Below are positions 8,501 through 14,231 of a stretch of 27,516 nucleotides of DNA, one piece after another. Positions within the stretch are counted from its first letter, which is position 1, and each line of letters begins with the position of its first letter. The stretch spans positions 1-27,516 of IMG/VR virus record IMGVR_UViG_3300029266_000554, one strand, 5' to 3'. Made by a program: the position numbers and the translations under genes. This stretch comes from a virus. Under the pieces are notes generated by a model. That model did not search any database, was not told the origin of the DNA, and saw only the letters and a program-made list of their open reading frames with translations.

Positions 8501-8849
8501 GGTTTATCTCCTGTAGTTTTATTTTATACTCTTTACGGGCTTTTAGTAAAGTTTCTTTATTTTGCATGATAATACTAGGGACAGGGGTAGAATAATGTTC
8601 GTCGTCAGGATGTGACCAAAACCACTCAGCTTCTGGTCTATCGTCGTTTAGATCTTGGACTATGGCTATAAGGTCATCGCGATTGGTCGAGGGATGACAC
8701 TTGAATAAAACTGCGTCGTAATTGTGTAGTGTCTCATAGTAGACAGATAATAGGGTAGGGTCATAGTCGTACACGAGTAACCGATCTTGGTCGTAGGACT
8801 CTAGTGAGTGAGGACATACGGAATTTATGTGTTCGAAATATTCTCTCAT
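8493..8849 (-). CDS. Unknown acidic protein, first gene of the late operon
   Basis: This 118-residue protein has many aromatic and acidic residues (YDQDRLLVYDYDPTLLSVYY, AEWFWSHPDDEHY) and no motif I recognise. It is the first gene after the noncoding region and so opens the packaging and capsid transcript. A candidate promoter lies 43-70 bases upstream, and GAGG precedes ATG at a short spacing. Confidence 0.55.
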   Translation of the reverse strand: MREYFEHINSVCPHSLESYDQDRLLVYDYDPTLLSVYYETLHNYDAVLFKCHPSTNRDDLIAIVQDLNDDRPEAEWFWSHPDDEHYSTPVPSIIMQNKETLLKARKEYKIKLQEINHG

Positions 8850-8891
8850 AGCCTCTGTAAATTTGCAAAAAATTTTGATGATGAGTCCCTA

Positions 8892-8919
8892 ATTCTAGCC
8901 TATTTAATCAAAAAGTAAA
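8892..8919 (-). promoter_or_regulatory. Candidate late promoter
   Basis: Reading leftward, TTTACT (8914-8919) is followed after 16 bases by TAGAAT (8892-8897), a fair sigma70-like pair. The -35 hexamer resembles those of the accessory promoters, but the upstream element is ATGACT placed directly against it rather than TTGACT four bases away. It would drive 8849 and the packaging and head genes. Confidence 0.4.
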
Positions 8920-9112
8920 AGTCATGGCTTATGGCTCTTTAAATGCGAGCTACGACCAAACTCACAACAACTATGCAATAAGGGGGGTGGGGGGTGATTT
9001 ATAGCGACTTAGGTGGTGGGTCTGTGTGTCGCAGCTGTGCTGCGTGTTGCCCCGCAGGGAACATTTTTCTACTCTCCTTAATCTCTAGTGGGTCTGGGTC
9101 GCCGTCAGGCGG

Positions 9113-9135
9113 TCTGTGTGCCCCGCAGGGAACTT
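9113..9135 (+). repeat. 23-bp direct repeat, copy 1
   Basis: TCTGTGTG followed by CCCCGCAGGG and AACTT. An identical copy lies at 9788-9810, and the core CCCCGCAGGGAAC also occurs at 9050-9062. Both 23-bp copies are preceded by a perfect CGCC-N4-GGCG hairpin and followed by an AT-rich module, so they belong to a larger duplicated unit. Confidence 0.85.
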
Positions 9136-9156
9136 TTTCAGGCAACGTTCTAAGAA

Positions 9157-9208
9157 TTTATGTATAGTTATTATATATAATTTATATATACTTTAATACT
9201 TTACTTTC
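9157..9208 (+). repeat. AT-rich palindromic module, copy 1
   Basis: Starts TTTATGTATAGTTATTA and contains the inverted repeat TATATATAA-T-TTATATATA (9-base arms, one central base), then CTTTAATACTTTACTTT. Related copies lie at 9259-9316 and 9809-9873. Confidence 0.8.
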
Positions 9209-9258
9209 ATACTTATGTATAGTAGTGCGTCCGCCCGTTAGGGTGGTGTGTAGGACAA

Positions 9259-9316
9259 TTTATGTATAGTTTTTATATATAAATTATATACACTTTATTA
9301 CTTTACTTTACTTATA
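9259..9316 (+). repeat. AT-rich palindromic module, copy 2
   Basis: TTTATGTATAGTTTTTA, then a near-palindrome (TATATATAA-A-TTATATACA, one mismatch) and TTTACTTTACTTATA, which supplies the -35 region of the 9397 gene. Confidence 0.8.
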
Positions 9317-9330
9317 TATGTTAGTATCAT
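9302..9330 (+). promoter_or_regulatory. Promoter for the 9397 gene
   Basis: TTTACT (9302-9307), 17 bases, TATCAT (9325-9330). The -35 sits in TTTACTTTACTT, the same string found in the promoters of both paralogous genes (9861 plus strand; 14255-14260 minus strand). The predicted transcript has a leader of about 60 bases. Confidence 0.6.
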
Positions 9331-9396
9331 TAGTGTATAGTAAGTTAAAAGGGTACTTACTATTACTAACTAATTAAACCCTATAGGTAAATTATT

Positions 9397-9639
9397 ATGT
9401 CAAATACTAATAATAAAAAGGTTGCTACTACTAGCGTTACTACTAACGTCAGTACTAGTGTTTCTACTAATACTAAACTAACTTACGTTACTAAGGGCGG
9501 GGCTAGTCACAATATTAATAGGGCTAGTAAGGTAAGCGGTACTACTTACGCTAACGCTTTAGCTACGTATAAAACGTTAGGCTACGGTAAGGCAGATTTA
9601 AACTACGATATTAAGGGTGGTAGGCTAACGCTAGGTTAA
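9397..9639 (+). CDS. LNYD-family small protein A
   Basis: This 80-residue protein has a Thr/Ser/Asn-rich, low-complexity N-terminus (residues 1-28) and a compact C-terminal module: SHNINRASKVSGTTYANALA, then KADLNYDIKGGRLTLG. The module is shared with the products of 9957-10190 and 13919-14185 and with the C-terminus of the 18162-18737 product. It is one of only two plus-strand genes, with its own promoter, an AGGTAAATTATT leader before ATG and a strong terminator. The family is not recognised; a small nucleic-acid-binding or regulatory role is only a guess from its basic charge and separate control. Confidence 0.8.
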   Translation: MSNTNNKKVATTSVTTNVSTSVSTNTKLTYVTKGGASHNINRASKVSGTTYANALATYKTLGYGKADLNYDIKGGRLTLG

Positions 9640-9656
9640 TACCTAGTTACTAAATG

Positions 9657-9678
9657 GGGGGCTTACGCCCCCTTTTTT
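9657..9678 (+). terminator. Rho-independent terminator of gene A
   Basis: Stem GGGGGC/GCCCCC (9657-9662, 9667-9672) with loop TTAC, followed by six T (9673-9678). Just upstream, CTAGGT-TAAT-ACCTAG (9631-9646) forms a perfect hairpin over the stop codon. Confidence 0.9.
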
Positions 9679-9731
9679 ATTACCCAAGCACCAACAACCA
9701 AGACGATCGTGATCATGATGCAAGATCTGTT

Positions 9732-9767
9732 GTCTTTGTGTCTTTGTCTTTGTCTTTGTGTCTTTGT
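9732..9767 (+). repeat. TCTTTG tandem repeat
   Basis: About five TCTTTG units, some spaced by TG, form a pyrimidine-rich run; shorter copies recur at 10281-10295. The whole 9640-9956 gap has no gene: it contains terminator A, this run, a GTCGCC-GATA-GGCGAC hairpin (9770-9785), the second 23-bp repeat, the third AT module and the promoter of gene B. Confidence 0.8.
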
Positions 9768-9787
9768 GTGTCGCCGATAGGCGACGA

Positions 9788-9810
9788 TCTGTGTGCCCCG
9801 CAGGGAACTT
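9788..9810 (+). repeat. 23-bp direct repeat, copy 2
   Basis: Identical to 9113-9135. It is preceded by the GTCGCC-GATA-GGCGAC hairpin (9770-9785) and followed at once by the third AT-rich module. Confidence 0.85.
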
Positions 9811-9873
9811 TATGTATAGTTTTTATATATAAATTATATATACTTCTTTTTAGATATTACTTTACTTTACTTA
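9809..9873 (+). repeat. AT-rich palindromic module, copy 3
   Basis: TTTATGTATAGTTTTTA followed by the perfect inverted repeat TATATATAA-A-TTATATATA, then TTTACTTTACTTATAG, which forms the -35 region of gene B. Confidence 0.8.
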
Positions 9874-9890
9874 TAGATCAGGGTTATAAT
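9861..9890 (+). promoter_or_regulatory. Promoter for the 9957 gene
   Basis: TTTACT (9861-9866), 18 bases, perfect TATAAT (9885-9890). It shares TTTACTTTACTTATA with the gene A promoter. Confidence 0.7.
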
Positions 9891-9956
9891 AACCTAATGG
9901 TTAGGTAATAAGGCTTACTAATCATTGCTAACTAACTAAGCCTCATGGTAATTATT

Positions 9957-10190
9957 ATGAATAATACTAAAACTAAATCCGCTTCTGCGGTGGTCACTCC
10001 TAAGGTGGCTCTTCAATCCCTTACCTATATCTCAGGTAAGTCACGCGCAGAACATAATATCAAGCGTGCTAAAGCTGTCAATGGTATGTCCGTTGAAAAT
10101 GCTTTGGCTCACTATGGTACTCTGTATGCTAAAGGTGCTCAAACTCACCTTAACTACGATCTTAAAATCGGTAGTTTAGTACTCAGGTAA
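9957..10190 (+). CDS. LNYD-family small protein B
   Basis: This 77-residue protein starts MNNTKTKSASAVVTPKVALQ and carries the family module EHNIKRAKAVNGMSVENALA, then THLNYDLKIGSLVLR. The frame extends to an ATG at 9945, but ATG 9957 aligns with gene A: both follow a GGTAA[A]TTATT leader. Codon use differs visibly from gene A (more CT-ending codons, fewer ACT runs) although the module is conserved, which argues for old duplication followed by divergence. It has its own promoter and terminator. Function unknown. Confidence 0.8.
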   Translation: MNNTKTKSASAVVTPKVALQSLTYISGKSRAEHNIKRAKAVNGMSVENALAHYGTLYAKGAQTHLNYDLKIGSLVLR

Positions 10191-10204
10191 ACTGGGCTAT
10201 GGTC

Positions 10205-10229
10205 GGGGGGCGTTAGCCCCCCATTTTTT
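10205..10229 (+). terminator. Rho-independent terminator of gene B
   Basis: Perfect 7-base stem GGGGGGC/GCCCCCC with tetraloop GTTA (10205-10222), then A and six T (10224-10229). Near copy of the gene A terminator. Confidence 0.92.
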
Positions 10230-10242
10230 GTGCATGAATAAC

Positions 10243-10309
10243 AGATCATGATCTAGAACATCACGATCATGATCCATGGTTCTTTGTCTTTGTCTTCACG
10301 ATCATGATC
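10243..10309. repeat. GATCATGATC palindrome cluster
   Basis: The 10-base palindrome GATCATGATC occurs at 10244-10253 (extended to AGATCATGATCT), 10265-10274 and 10300-10309, with a one-mismatch copy at 9711-9720. The last two are within a 14-base direct repeat, TCACGATCATGATC (10261 and 10296). Confidence 0.85.
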
Positions 10310-10353
10310 TAGATCTGTGGACTATTGATCGTATTGGCTAATGGTGCGTTTTC

Positions 10354-10426
10354 TTTGGTTCTTGTGTCTTCAACCATGGTTCATGGTCAATGTAATATAG
10401 CTGTAGGTTTTTGGTTCTTGTGTCTT
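10354..10426. repeat. 17-bp direct repeat pair
   Basis: TTTGGTTCTTGTGTCTT occurs at 10354-10370 and 10410-10426, each followed within a few bases by CATGGTT-type sequence. Confidence 0.75.
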
Positions 10427-10692
10427 AGCTCATGGTTTCTTAGTTCTTTACTATAAGGGATCAGTGGAGATGCTATATGTCTTCCTTAATCCTACCCCAT
10501 GCTTTATTTAAACTAGTACCATGAACCACCCATTAACTACCCTATTACCTCTTCTTTGCTAATAGCCTCGTAATACATCAGCCAATAACCCCAACAAAAG
10601 GACCATGAGAGATGCTTCATACACTCTCACCTATTGCCCTATTGGCTAAACACCTAGTAAATTCGTTTTTGTTTTTTCTTTTTTCCACAATA

Positions 10693-11166
10693 CTATATAG
10701 GTAACAGCTTATACGTCTGCAAATCAAAATCAAAAGTTAAAGTGAACTTATAATATTCAGTCAAGGCACTAGCTAAACTACAACCGTTCATAGATAAAGC
10801 TACATACACATCACGGCTTTTAGTTTCTTCATCCCATTTAGCGTAGCCTGTTTCAACAATATTGTACCCAGTATCAGGAACACAGTTAAGTAGTGAACTG
10901 TCATACACGGTTCTTAAACCTTCAACAGTTCCCCAGATTTTATAGAACTCATCAGAATCCATAAATCCTTCACGACCGTTATGGTCTTCAGAAAAATAAT
11001 AACTAATCTCATCAGGAGCATAAGTAAGTAAGTCTTCAAGAATATCAACCAACCTATCTTGTTCCTTACCATCATCGCCGTCACGAGAAGTAATATCTTT
11101 TATATTCTCACTCACTAGACCTTTGGGAATAATCTCCCAACCGTCAACAACTTTATATTCATTCAT
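10693..11166 (-). CDS. Unknown acidic protein
   Basis: This 157-residue acidic protein has a repeated D/E-rich surface (DITSRDGDDGKEQDRLVDIL, YYFSEDHNGREG) and a beta-rich C-terminus (YYKFTLTFDFDLQTYKLLPI). The ribosome site AAGGGATAATT precedes ATG, and the gene starts two bases after the 58-residue gene upstream. It is the last gene of the accessory block before the noncoding region. It matches no family I know; acidic mini-proteins of this kind can be host-protein inhibitors, but nothing in the sequence proves that. Confidence 0.6.
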   Translation of the reverse strand: MNEYKVVDGWEIIPKGLVSENIKDITSRDGDDGKEQDRLVDILEDLLTYAPDEISYYFSEDHNGREGFMDSDEFYKIWGTVEGLRTVYDSSLLNCVPDTGYNIVETGYAKWDEETKSRDVYVALSMNGCSLASALTEYYKFTLTFDFDLQTYKLLPI

Positions 11167-11168
11167 AA

Positions 11169-11345
11169 TTATCCCTTGGCGATGCTAGCAGTTAGTTGTT
11201 TGATGGTAAGCTTAGCATGGAATCTCCAACTTTTATTGATATAACTATCACCATTAGCTATAGCCTCATCTTGGTCTAGCTTTAGGCGTTTGAGATAATC
11301 TAGGTATTGTTGTTTTTGTTCTAAATCCATATATTCTATATTCAT
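11169..11345 (-). CDS. Small helical protein (58 residues)
   Basis: A short gene starting MNIEYMDLEQKQQYLDYLKR and ending KLTIKQLTASIAKG. It is highly helical and charged. It is supported by a GGAG ribosome site seven bases before ATG, by an accessory-type promoter directly upstream (11380-11418), and by a two-base gap to the next gene. Function unknown. Confidence 0.75.
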   Translation of the reverse strand: MNIEYMDLEQKQQYLDYLKRLKLDQDEAIANGDSYINKSWRFHAKLTIKQLTASIAKG

Positions 11346-11379
11346 AATTCGCTCCGTATATTATTTATTAACTATATTA

Positions 11380-11418
11380 ATAATAGGCGGGATGCCCTAC
11401 ATGGTAAAGCATAGTCAA
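11380..11418 (-). promoter_or_regulatory. Accessory-type promoter 1
   Basis: Reading leftward: TTGACT (11413-11418), ATGC, TTTACC (11403-11408), 17 bases, TATTAT (11380-11385). It drives 11345 and 11166. Confidence 0.75.
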
Positions 11419-11423
11419 AGGGT

Positions 11424-11777
11424 TTACGCCCTACCATCTTCTAGATTATAAGCACTTTGAACGTACCTATAATCTTCCGCAAATAGTTCATGAGCCACAG
11501 CTTTAAGTAGAAATTCATCGAACTTACCTTTAGTAACCGACCAGTGATGAGCCTGATAACCACCGTTAACATGAGAGTAAGTAAACCAATTAGGATCGTT
11601 AACGCTACCCTTATTGAATTCATAATAGGTGATACTTATACGATGTTTATTACTACCCAGCAGTAATTCATTAAGTTCTTTAGGGTATTCGATATTGAAT
11701 AAATACCCAGTCTCATGAGGGCGATCGTCAGGTTGACATTCTTCAAAATCTTCGGCTTTTACATTCTCGTTAATCAT
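11424..11777 (-). CDS. Unknown acidic protein
   Basis: 117 residues from ATG 11777 (MINENVKAEDFEECQPDDRP...). The frame is open to 11843, but that region is the coding sequence of a 37-residue membrane protein in another frame, and ATG 11777 overlaps its stop by one base (TAATG), so translation is probably coupled. Visible features are an acidic start, aromatic clusters (NWFTYSHVNGGYQAHHW) and a helical end. No recognised family. Confidence 0.65.
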   Translation of the reverse strand: MINENVKAEDFEECQPDDRPHETGYLFNIEYPKELNELLLGSNKHRISITYYEFNKGSVNDPNWFTYSHVNGGYQAHHWSVTKGKFDEFLLKAVAHELFAEDYRYVQSAYNLEDGRA

Positions 11778-11890
11778 TATAACCACCACACAACCACACA
11801 TAGTAGTAACGCTATTGGTTTTAGTATAAACCAGCTGAACCATTCCACACCTTGCATATTCCTGAAATATTCTTTATTAGTGACTCTCAT
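11777..11890 (-). CDS. Single-pass membrane mini-protein (37 residues)
   Basis: Starts MRVTNKEYFRNMQGVEWF, continues with a hydrophobic segment SWFILKPIALLLCVVVWWL and stops with TAA shared with the next ATG. The ribosome site AAGGAG is seven bases before ATG, and an accessory-type promoter lies 35 bases upstream. The topology (about 18 polar residues, then one transmembrane helix at the very C-terminus) resembles tail-anchored phage mini-proteins. It could act on the host membrane; no holin signature beyond the single helix. Confidence 0.75.
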   Translation of the reverse strand: MRVTNKEYFRNMQGVEWFSWFILKPIALLLCVVVWWL

Positions 11891-11924
11891 AATTTTCTCC
11901 TTATATTATTTAATTACTAAGGTA

Positions 11925-11963
11925 ATTTTAACGTTGATCACCTACATGGTATAGGAGAGTCAA
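11925..11963 (-). promoter_or_regulatory. Accessory-type promoter 2
   Basis: TTGACT (11958-11963), CTCC, TATACC (11948-11953), 17 bases, TAAAAT (11925-11930). It shares ATGTAGGTGATCAA after the -35 with the promoter at 12875-12913. Confidence 0.72.
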
Positions 11964-12032
11964 AAGAAAAACACTAGGTATATAGGACCAGAGAACAGGA
12001 TACATAATAAAAATAAAGTCTCAAAATCATCA

Positions 12033-12245
12033 TTACTCATCTTTAGTTACACCATTTATACGATTAAGAGTTTTAGCCTGTTTGTTACAATTATCTAAGT
12101 TTAAAGGATTAGAGAATGTAAAAATAATCTCTTCATCTCCTCTTGGTCTTTCGATTATGTTTTGGTTACTCCAACCATTCTTTTCTTTGGTCCAGCAAAT
12201 CTTCTGATTTTTTTCTAATATGTCTTTTCCTGTTATTTTACTCAT
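12033..12245 (-). CDS. Unknown small protein
   Basis: 70 residues from ATG 12245 (MSKITGKDILEKNQKICWTK...). This start gives the recurrent 8-base overlap (ATGAGTAA) with the upstream gene; longer in-frame starts would overlap it by about 90 bases. It contains GWSNQNIIERPRGDEEIIFTF and ends VTKDE, similar to the ETKDE end of its neighbour. Function unknown. Confidence 0.6.
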   Translation of the reverse strand: MSKITGKDILEKNQKICWTKEKNGWSNQNIIERPRGDEEIIFTFSNPLNLDNCNKQAKTLNRINGVTKDE

Positions 12246-12444
12246 CTTTAGTCTCCCATTTATATAAAAGCTTAAACATTTCATCTTCAAATGATTGGTA
12301 CTCCTCATCTTCGGGTAACCAGTTACCATCTAAGTCTAGTATCTTTAATACTTCATCTGCTAAAAACTTAGCCAGTCGCCACCTAGCAATCTGCTCATCT
12401 AGTTTGGTAGTAGTGCGTATTGTCATTAAATCTTCTGGCTTCAT
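12238..12444 (-). CDS. Unknown helical acidic protein
   Basis: 68 residues: MKPEDLMTIRTTTKLDEQIA, a helical KFLADEVLKILDLDG and an acidic end (LPEDEEYQSFEDEMFKLLYK). The start overlaps the upstream zinc-ribbon gene by four bases (ATGA). No known family. Confidence 0.6.
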   Translation of the reverse strand: MKPEDLMTIRTTTKLDEQIARWRLAKFLADEVLKILDLDGNWLPEDEEYQSFEDEMFKLLYKWETKDE

Positions 12445-12623
12445 AAGTAATCCCTCCCGAAAACTTTACCTGTAGCTGAAAGCCACAATGGTGTAACAAC
12501 TTCATACTCACACGATTGACAATGACCACCTTCCTTAGCACCTATTTCTGGGTTTATTGCTACAAAAGATTCATGGTCTTTGCACTCTGGGCAATCAATG
12601 TATGGGTTTATATATTTTTTCAT
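12441..12623 (-). CDS. Zinc-ribbon mini-protein
   Basis: 60 residues with two CxxC knuckles: C11-PE-C14 and C35-QS-C38 (GGHCQSCEYE), spaced as in a small zinc ribbon. Such proteins bind nucleic acid or host transcription proteins, but no specific target can be read. The start overlaps the upstream gene by four bases (ATGA), and it belongs to the promoter-3 operon with 12844 and 12444. Confidence 0.7.
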   Translation of the reverse strand: MKKYINPYIDCPECKDHESFVAINPEIGAKEGGHCQSCEYEVVTPLWLSATGKVFGRDYL

Positions 12624-12844
12624 ATTAACCCCTCTACTAAATCACCTTCACCTAATGAACCCGCACCCCATAACTCTTTACCTAACATACAGTAAATAGT
12701 AATAAGTCCTGGTTTATTGGTAAGGTCGGTGTAGACTTCCTCGTCTAGTGAGTTAGCTTTATAGACTAAGAATCTAGTAGCTTGGTTTATAGACCATTCT
12801 TCTAATAATTCGTTATTAGTAGTTGGCCATGTAACATTATTCAT
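12620..12844 (-). CDS. Unknown small protein
   Basis: 74 residues from ATG 12844 (MNNVTWPTTNNELLEEWSIN...). The open frame continues to 12964, but ATG 12844 has AAGGAG seven bases upstream and follows the promoter, while the extension would run through the promoter itself. It contains VYKANSLDEEVYTDLTNK and ends GSLGEGDLVEGLI. No family recognised. Confidence 0.65.
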   Translation of the reverse strand: MNNVTWPTTNNELLEEWSINQATRFLVYKANSLDEEVYTDLTNKPGLITIYCMLGKELWGAGSLGEGDLVEGLI

Positions 12845-12874
12845 ATTAATACTCCTTTTATTTAATATACCTAT

Positions 12875-12913
12875 ATAATAGTTTTGATCACCTACATGGT
12901 AAAGCATAGTCAA
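12875..12913 (-). promoter_or_regulatory. Accessory-type promoter 3
   Basis: TTGACT (12908-12913), ATGC, TTTACC (12898-12903), 17 bases, TATTAT (12875-12880). Drives the operon 12844-12033. Shares ACATGGTAAAGCATAGTCAA (plus-strand reading) with promoter 1. Confidence 0.78.
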
Positions 12914-13034
12914 AAAGATAAAAAACTGGTTATAGAGTCGAGAAATAATAAGAACATGGTCCATAGAGCTACTTTAATAATTCTACGATCAGTACGATCC
13001 ACACTAAATCCTTGTTATATTTATATAACCTATA

Positions 13035-13337
13035 TTATAAAATTGATGGTAATTTGGGTAAAGGAAGTTCTTTAACCCATGCTAGTATAACCACTTCAGG
13101 TATGTTATTTATAACACTATGCACTGAGCGATGCCTAGTAAATCTACCACTGTCATAGCCTGTATAATGTAATATCACATATTTATCGCCCAGCCATGTT
13201 ACAGATTTATTAGCATCAGTAAAACTTAATTCGAATGATAAAACCACCTTTGGTGCTATATGTACTACTCCTCCTTCACTAAAGGGTAGATCTGATATAG
13301 CATTTATTAATATACTTTTACTCTCTTCTATATTCAT
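13035..13337 (-). CDS. Unknown small protein
   Basis: 100 residues: MNIEESKSILINAISDLPFS, a beta-rich middle (GGVVHIAPKVVLSFELSF) and a basic segment GRFTRHRSVHSVINNI. The start overlaps the upstream gene by four bases (ATGA). It is the last gene of the promoter-4 operon. No recognised family. Confidence 0.6.
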   Translation of the reverse strand: MNIEESKSILINAISDLPFSEGGVVHIAPKVVLSFELSFTDANKSVTWLGDKYVILHYTGYDSGRFTRHRSVHSVINNIPEVVILAWVKELPLPKLPSIL

Positions 13338-13717
13338 GAGATGGGAACATACTCCATATATGGTGACTGTACATAACCGTCAGGTTTAAAGTTTATGGTA
13401 GAACTATGATAATCGTAAGCTTCTTTATCTATACTGACTGTATCACCTGTTTCCTCGTCAAAGGAAACTATAACAGCACGTCCTGCTAAAGGTTGTGGTA
13501 TTTCGTGTAGTTTAAAGTATCTTTGAGTTACTTCGTTAAATAGACCCTCGTCATCTACTATAACCATATGTTTAGGATGTAAAGTCACTATATCTACGGG
13601 ACTAGTGATACCCATCACATCTTTACAGTGGTCTATAAAGTTTTCTTTAGGTAATTGTATTCTTACTACTGACTCACTGAATGGGTCAACAAGTAAACAG
13701 TTATATAAGTTACTCAT
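13334..13717 (-). CDS. Conserved phage protein, GLFNEV/PLAGRAV type
   Basis: This 127-residue protein has the pattern MVIVDDEGLFNEVTQRYF, then IPQPLAGRAVIVSFDEETGD. I recall this 'DDEGL...PLAGRA' signature from many phage early proteins (similar to the DUF3846 type), usually of unknown function. It overlaps both neighbours by four bases (ATGA), so it is translated with the zinc-ribbon gene upstream and the 100-residue gene downstream. Confidence 0.6.
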   Translation of the reverse strand: MSNLYNCLLVDPFSESVVRIQLPKENFIDHCKDVMGITSPVDIVTLHPKHMVIVDDEGLFNEVTQRYFKLHEIPQPLAGRAVIVSFDEETGDTVSIDKEAYDYHSSTINFKPDGYVQSPYMEYVPIS

Positions 13718-13899
13718 ACTTTTAACCCCATTAAAGACATTCTTAAAGGTAAAACAAAGACAGCGTTACACATAGCACAACATCTACCTTCTTTGTACGG
13801 CTCAGCATTTTCACCTGAGTCCCAGTAGACTTTGCCTTCTGGGGTTTTTTTCTGTTCAATGTCACCTTTACAAATGACACACTCTTTTGGTTTTGACAT
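13714..13899 (-). CDS. Zinc-binding mini-protein
   Basis: 61 residues with C7-VI-C10 and C40/C41-AM-C44, separated by an acidic linker (YWDSGENAEPYKEGR): a probable treble-clef or zinc-ribbon site. The ribosome site AGGAG lies seven bases before ATG. It follows the LNYD-family gene by 19 bases without a visible terminator, so both are probably on one transcript. Confidence 0.7.
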   Translation of the reverse strand: MSKPKECVICKGDIEQKKTPEGKVYWDSGENAEPYKEGRCCAMCNAVFVLPLRMSLMGLKV

Positions 13900-13918
13900 A
13901 ATTTACTCCTATAAATTA

Positions 13919-14185
13919 TTAAGTTACTATCTCTAAGGTTTTAATCTTATTGATATCATAGTTAAGGTCAGTAGCAGTATATAAACCACCAGCTAATGCC
14001 TCTTTTATAGTTCTACCATTAACCGATTTAACTCTTGCGTTATTCTCGTCACTGGTTACTTTTTTGCCTGTCGCTCTTAATTTAGCGTCAGGATGAAATT
14101 TACCAAACTTCACATTAGGTGTAGTCTTGGCTGTTTTTACTTGGCTTTTTACCAATGTAGATTTTTTTGCTGTAGCTTTTGTCAT
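13919..14185 (-). CDS. LNYD-family small protein C
   Basis: 88 residues with a Lys/Thr-rich N-terminus (MTKATAKKSTLVKSQVKTAK) and the family module NNARVKSVNGRTIKEALAGG, then TATDLNYDINKIKTLEIVT. It is on the opposite strand from genes A and B. Its promoter has the same TTTACTTTACTT string but also the TTGACT box of the accessory promoters. The ribosome site is AAAGGAGGG. Unlike A and B it has no own terminator and leads an operon of four genes. Function unknown; the basic N-terminus fits a nucleic-acid-binding protein. Confidence 0.8.
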   Translation of the reverse strand: MTKATAKKSTLVKSQVKTAKTTPNVKFGKFHPDAKLRATGKKVTSDENNARVKSVNGRTIKEALAGGLYTATDLNYDINKIKTLEIVT

Positions 14186-14231
14186 ATTATTTGCCCTCCT
14201 TTAAAAGGTTAGTTATTAAAGTTACTAGATA

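Larger units (their letters stand above)
8850..9396. other. Noncoding divergent region with hairpins and repeats
   Basis: There is no convincing gene here. The stretch holds the late promoter (leftward), a G6-T-G6 tract (8982-8994), small GC hairpins (CGCAG/CTGCG near 9030-9044; CGCC-GTCA-GGCG 9100-9111; CCGCCC/GGGTGG near 9231-9246), two copies of CCCCGCAGGGAAC (9050-9062, 9121-9133), two AT-rich palindromic modules and the plus-strand promoter for 9397. It separates leftward late genes from rightward small genes. Confidence 0.7.
10230..10692. other. Noncoding repeat-rich region; possible origin or packaging region
   Basis: No gene is supported on either strand. The left part has three GATCATGATC palindromes and TCTTTG units; the middle has a 17-base direct repeat; the right part has an imperfect TGAGAG/CTCTCA stem (about 10607-10630) and a T-rich tract near 10664-10683. 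It lies where leftward accessory genes end facing rightward gene B, a typical place for an origin, but no DnaA-box array was identified. Confidence 0.45.

Noticed and set aside
9654-9908. 84-residue plus-strand frame
   Set aside because: It is translated from the terminator, the TCTTTG repeat and the 23-bp repeat; the low-complexity Ser/Leu/Cys run reflects repeat DNA, not a gene.
11441-11623. 60-residue hydrophobic minus-strand frame
   Set aside because: It overlaps the better-supported 11424-11777 gene in another frame and has no ribosome site; its hydrophobicity comes from out-of-frame reading.
12143-12475. 110-residue plus-strand frame
   Set aside because: Antisense shadow of the 12033-12444 genes, Ser/Phe-rich, with no promoter or ribosome site.
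11403-12913. T4 MotA boxes (TGCTTTA) in the accessory promoters
   Set aside because: Promoters 1 and 3 contain TGCTTTA, but it is 19 bases from the -10 rather than the 11-13 of T4 middle promoters, and other copies (CCTATAC, GGTTTAC) lack it. A -35 of TTTACC with a 17-base spacer fits all copies better.
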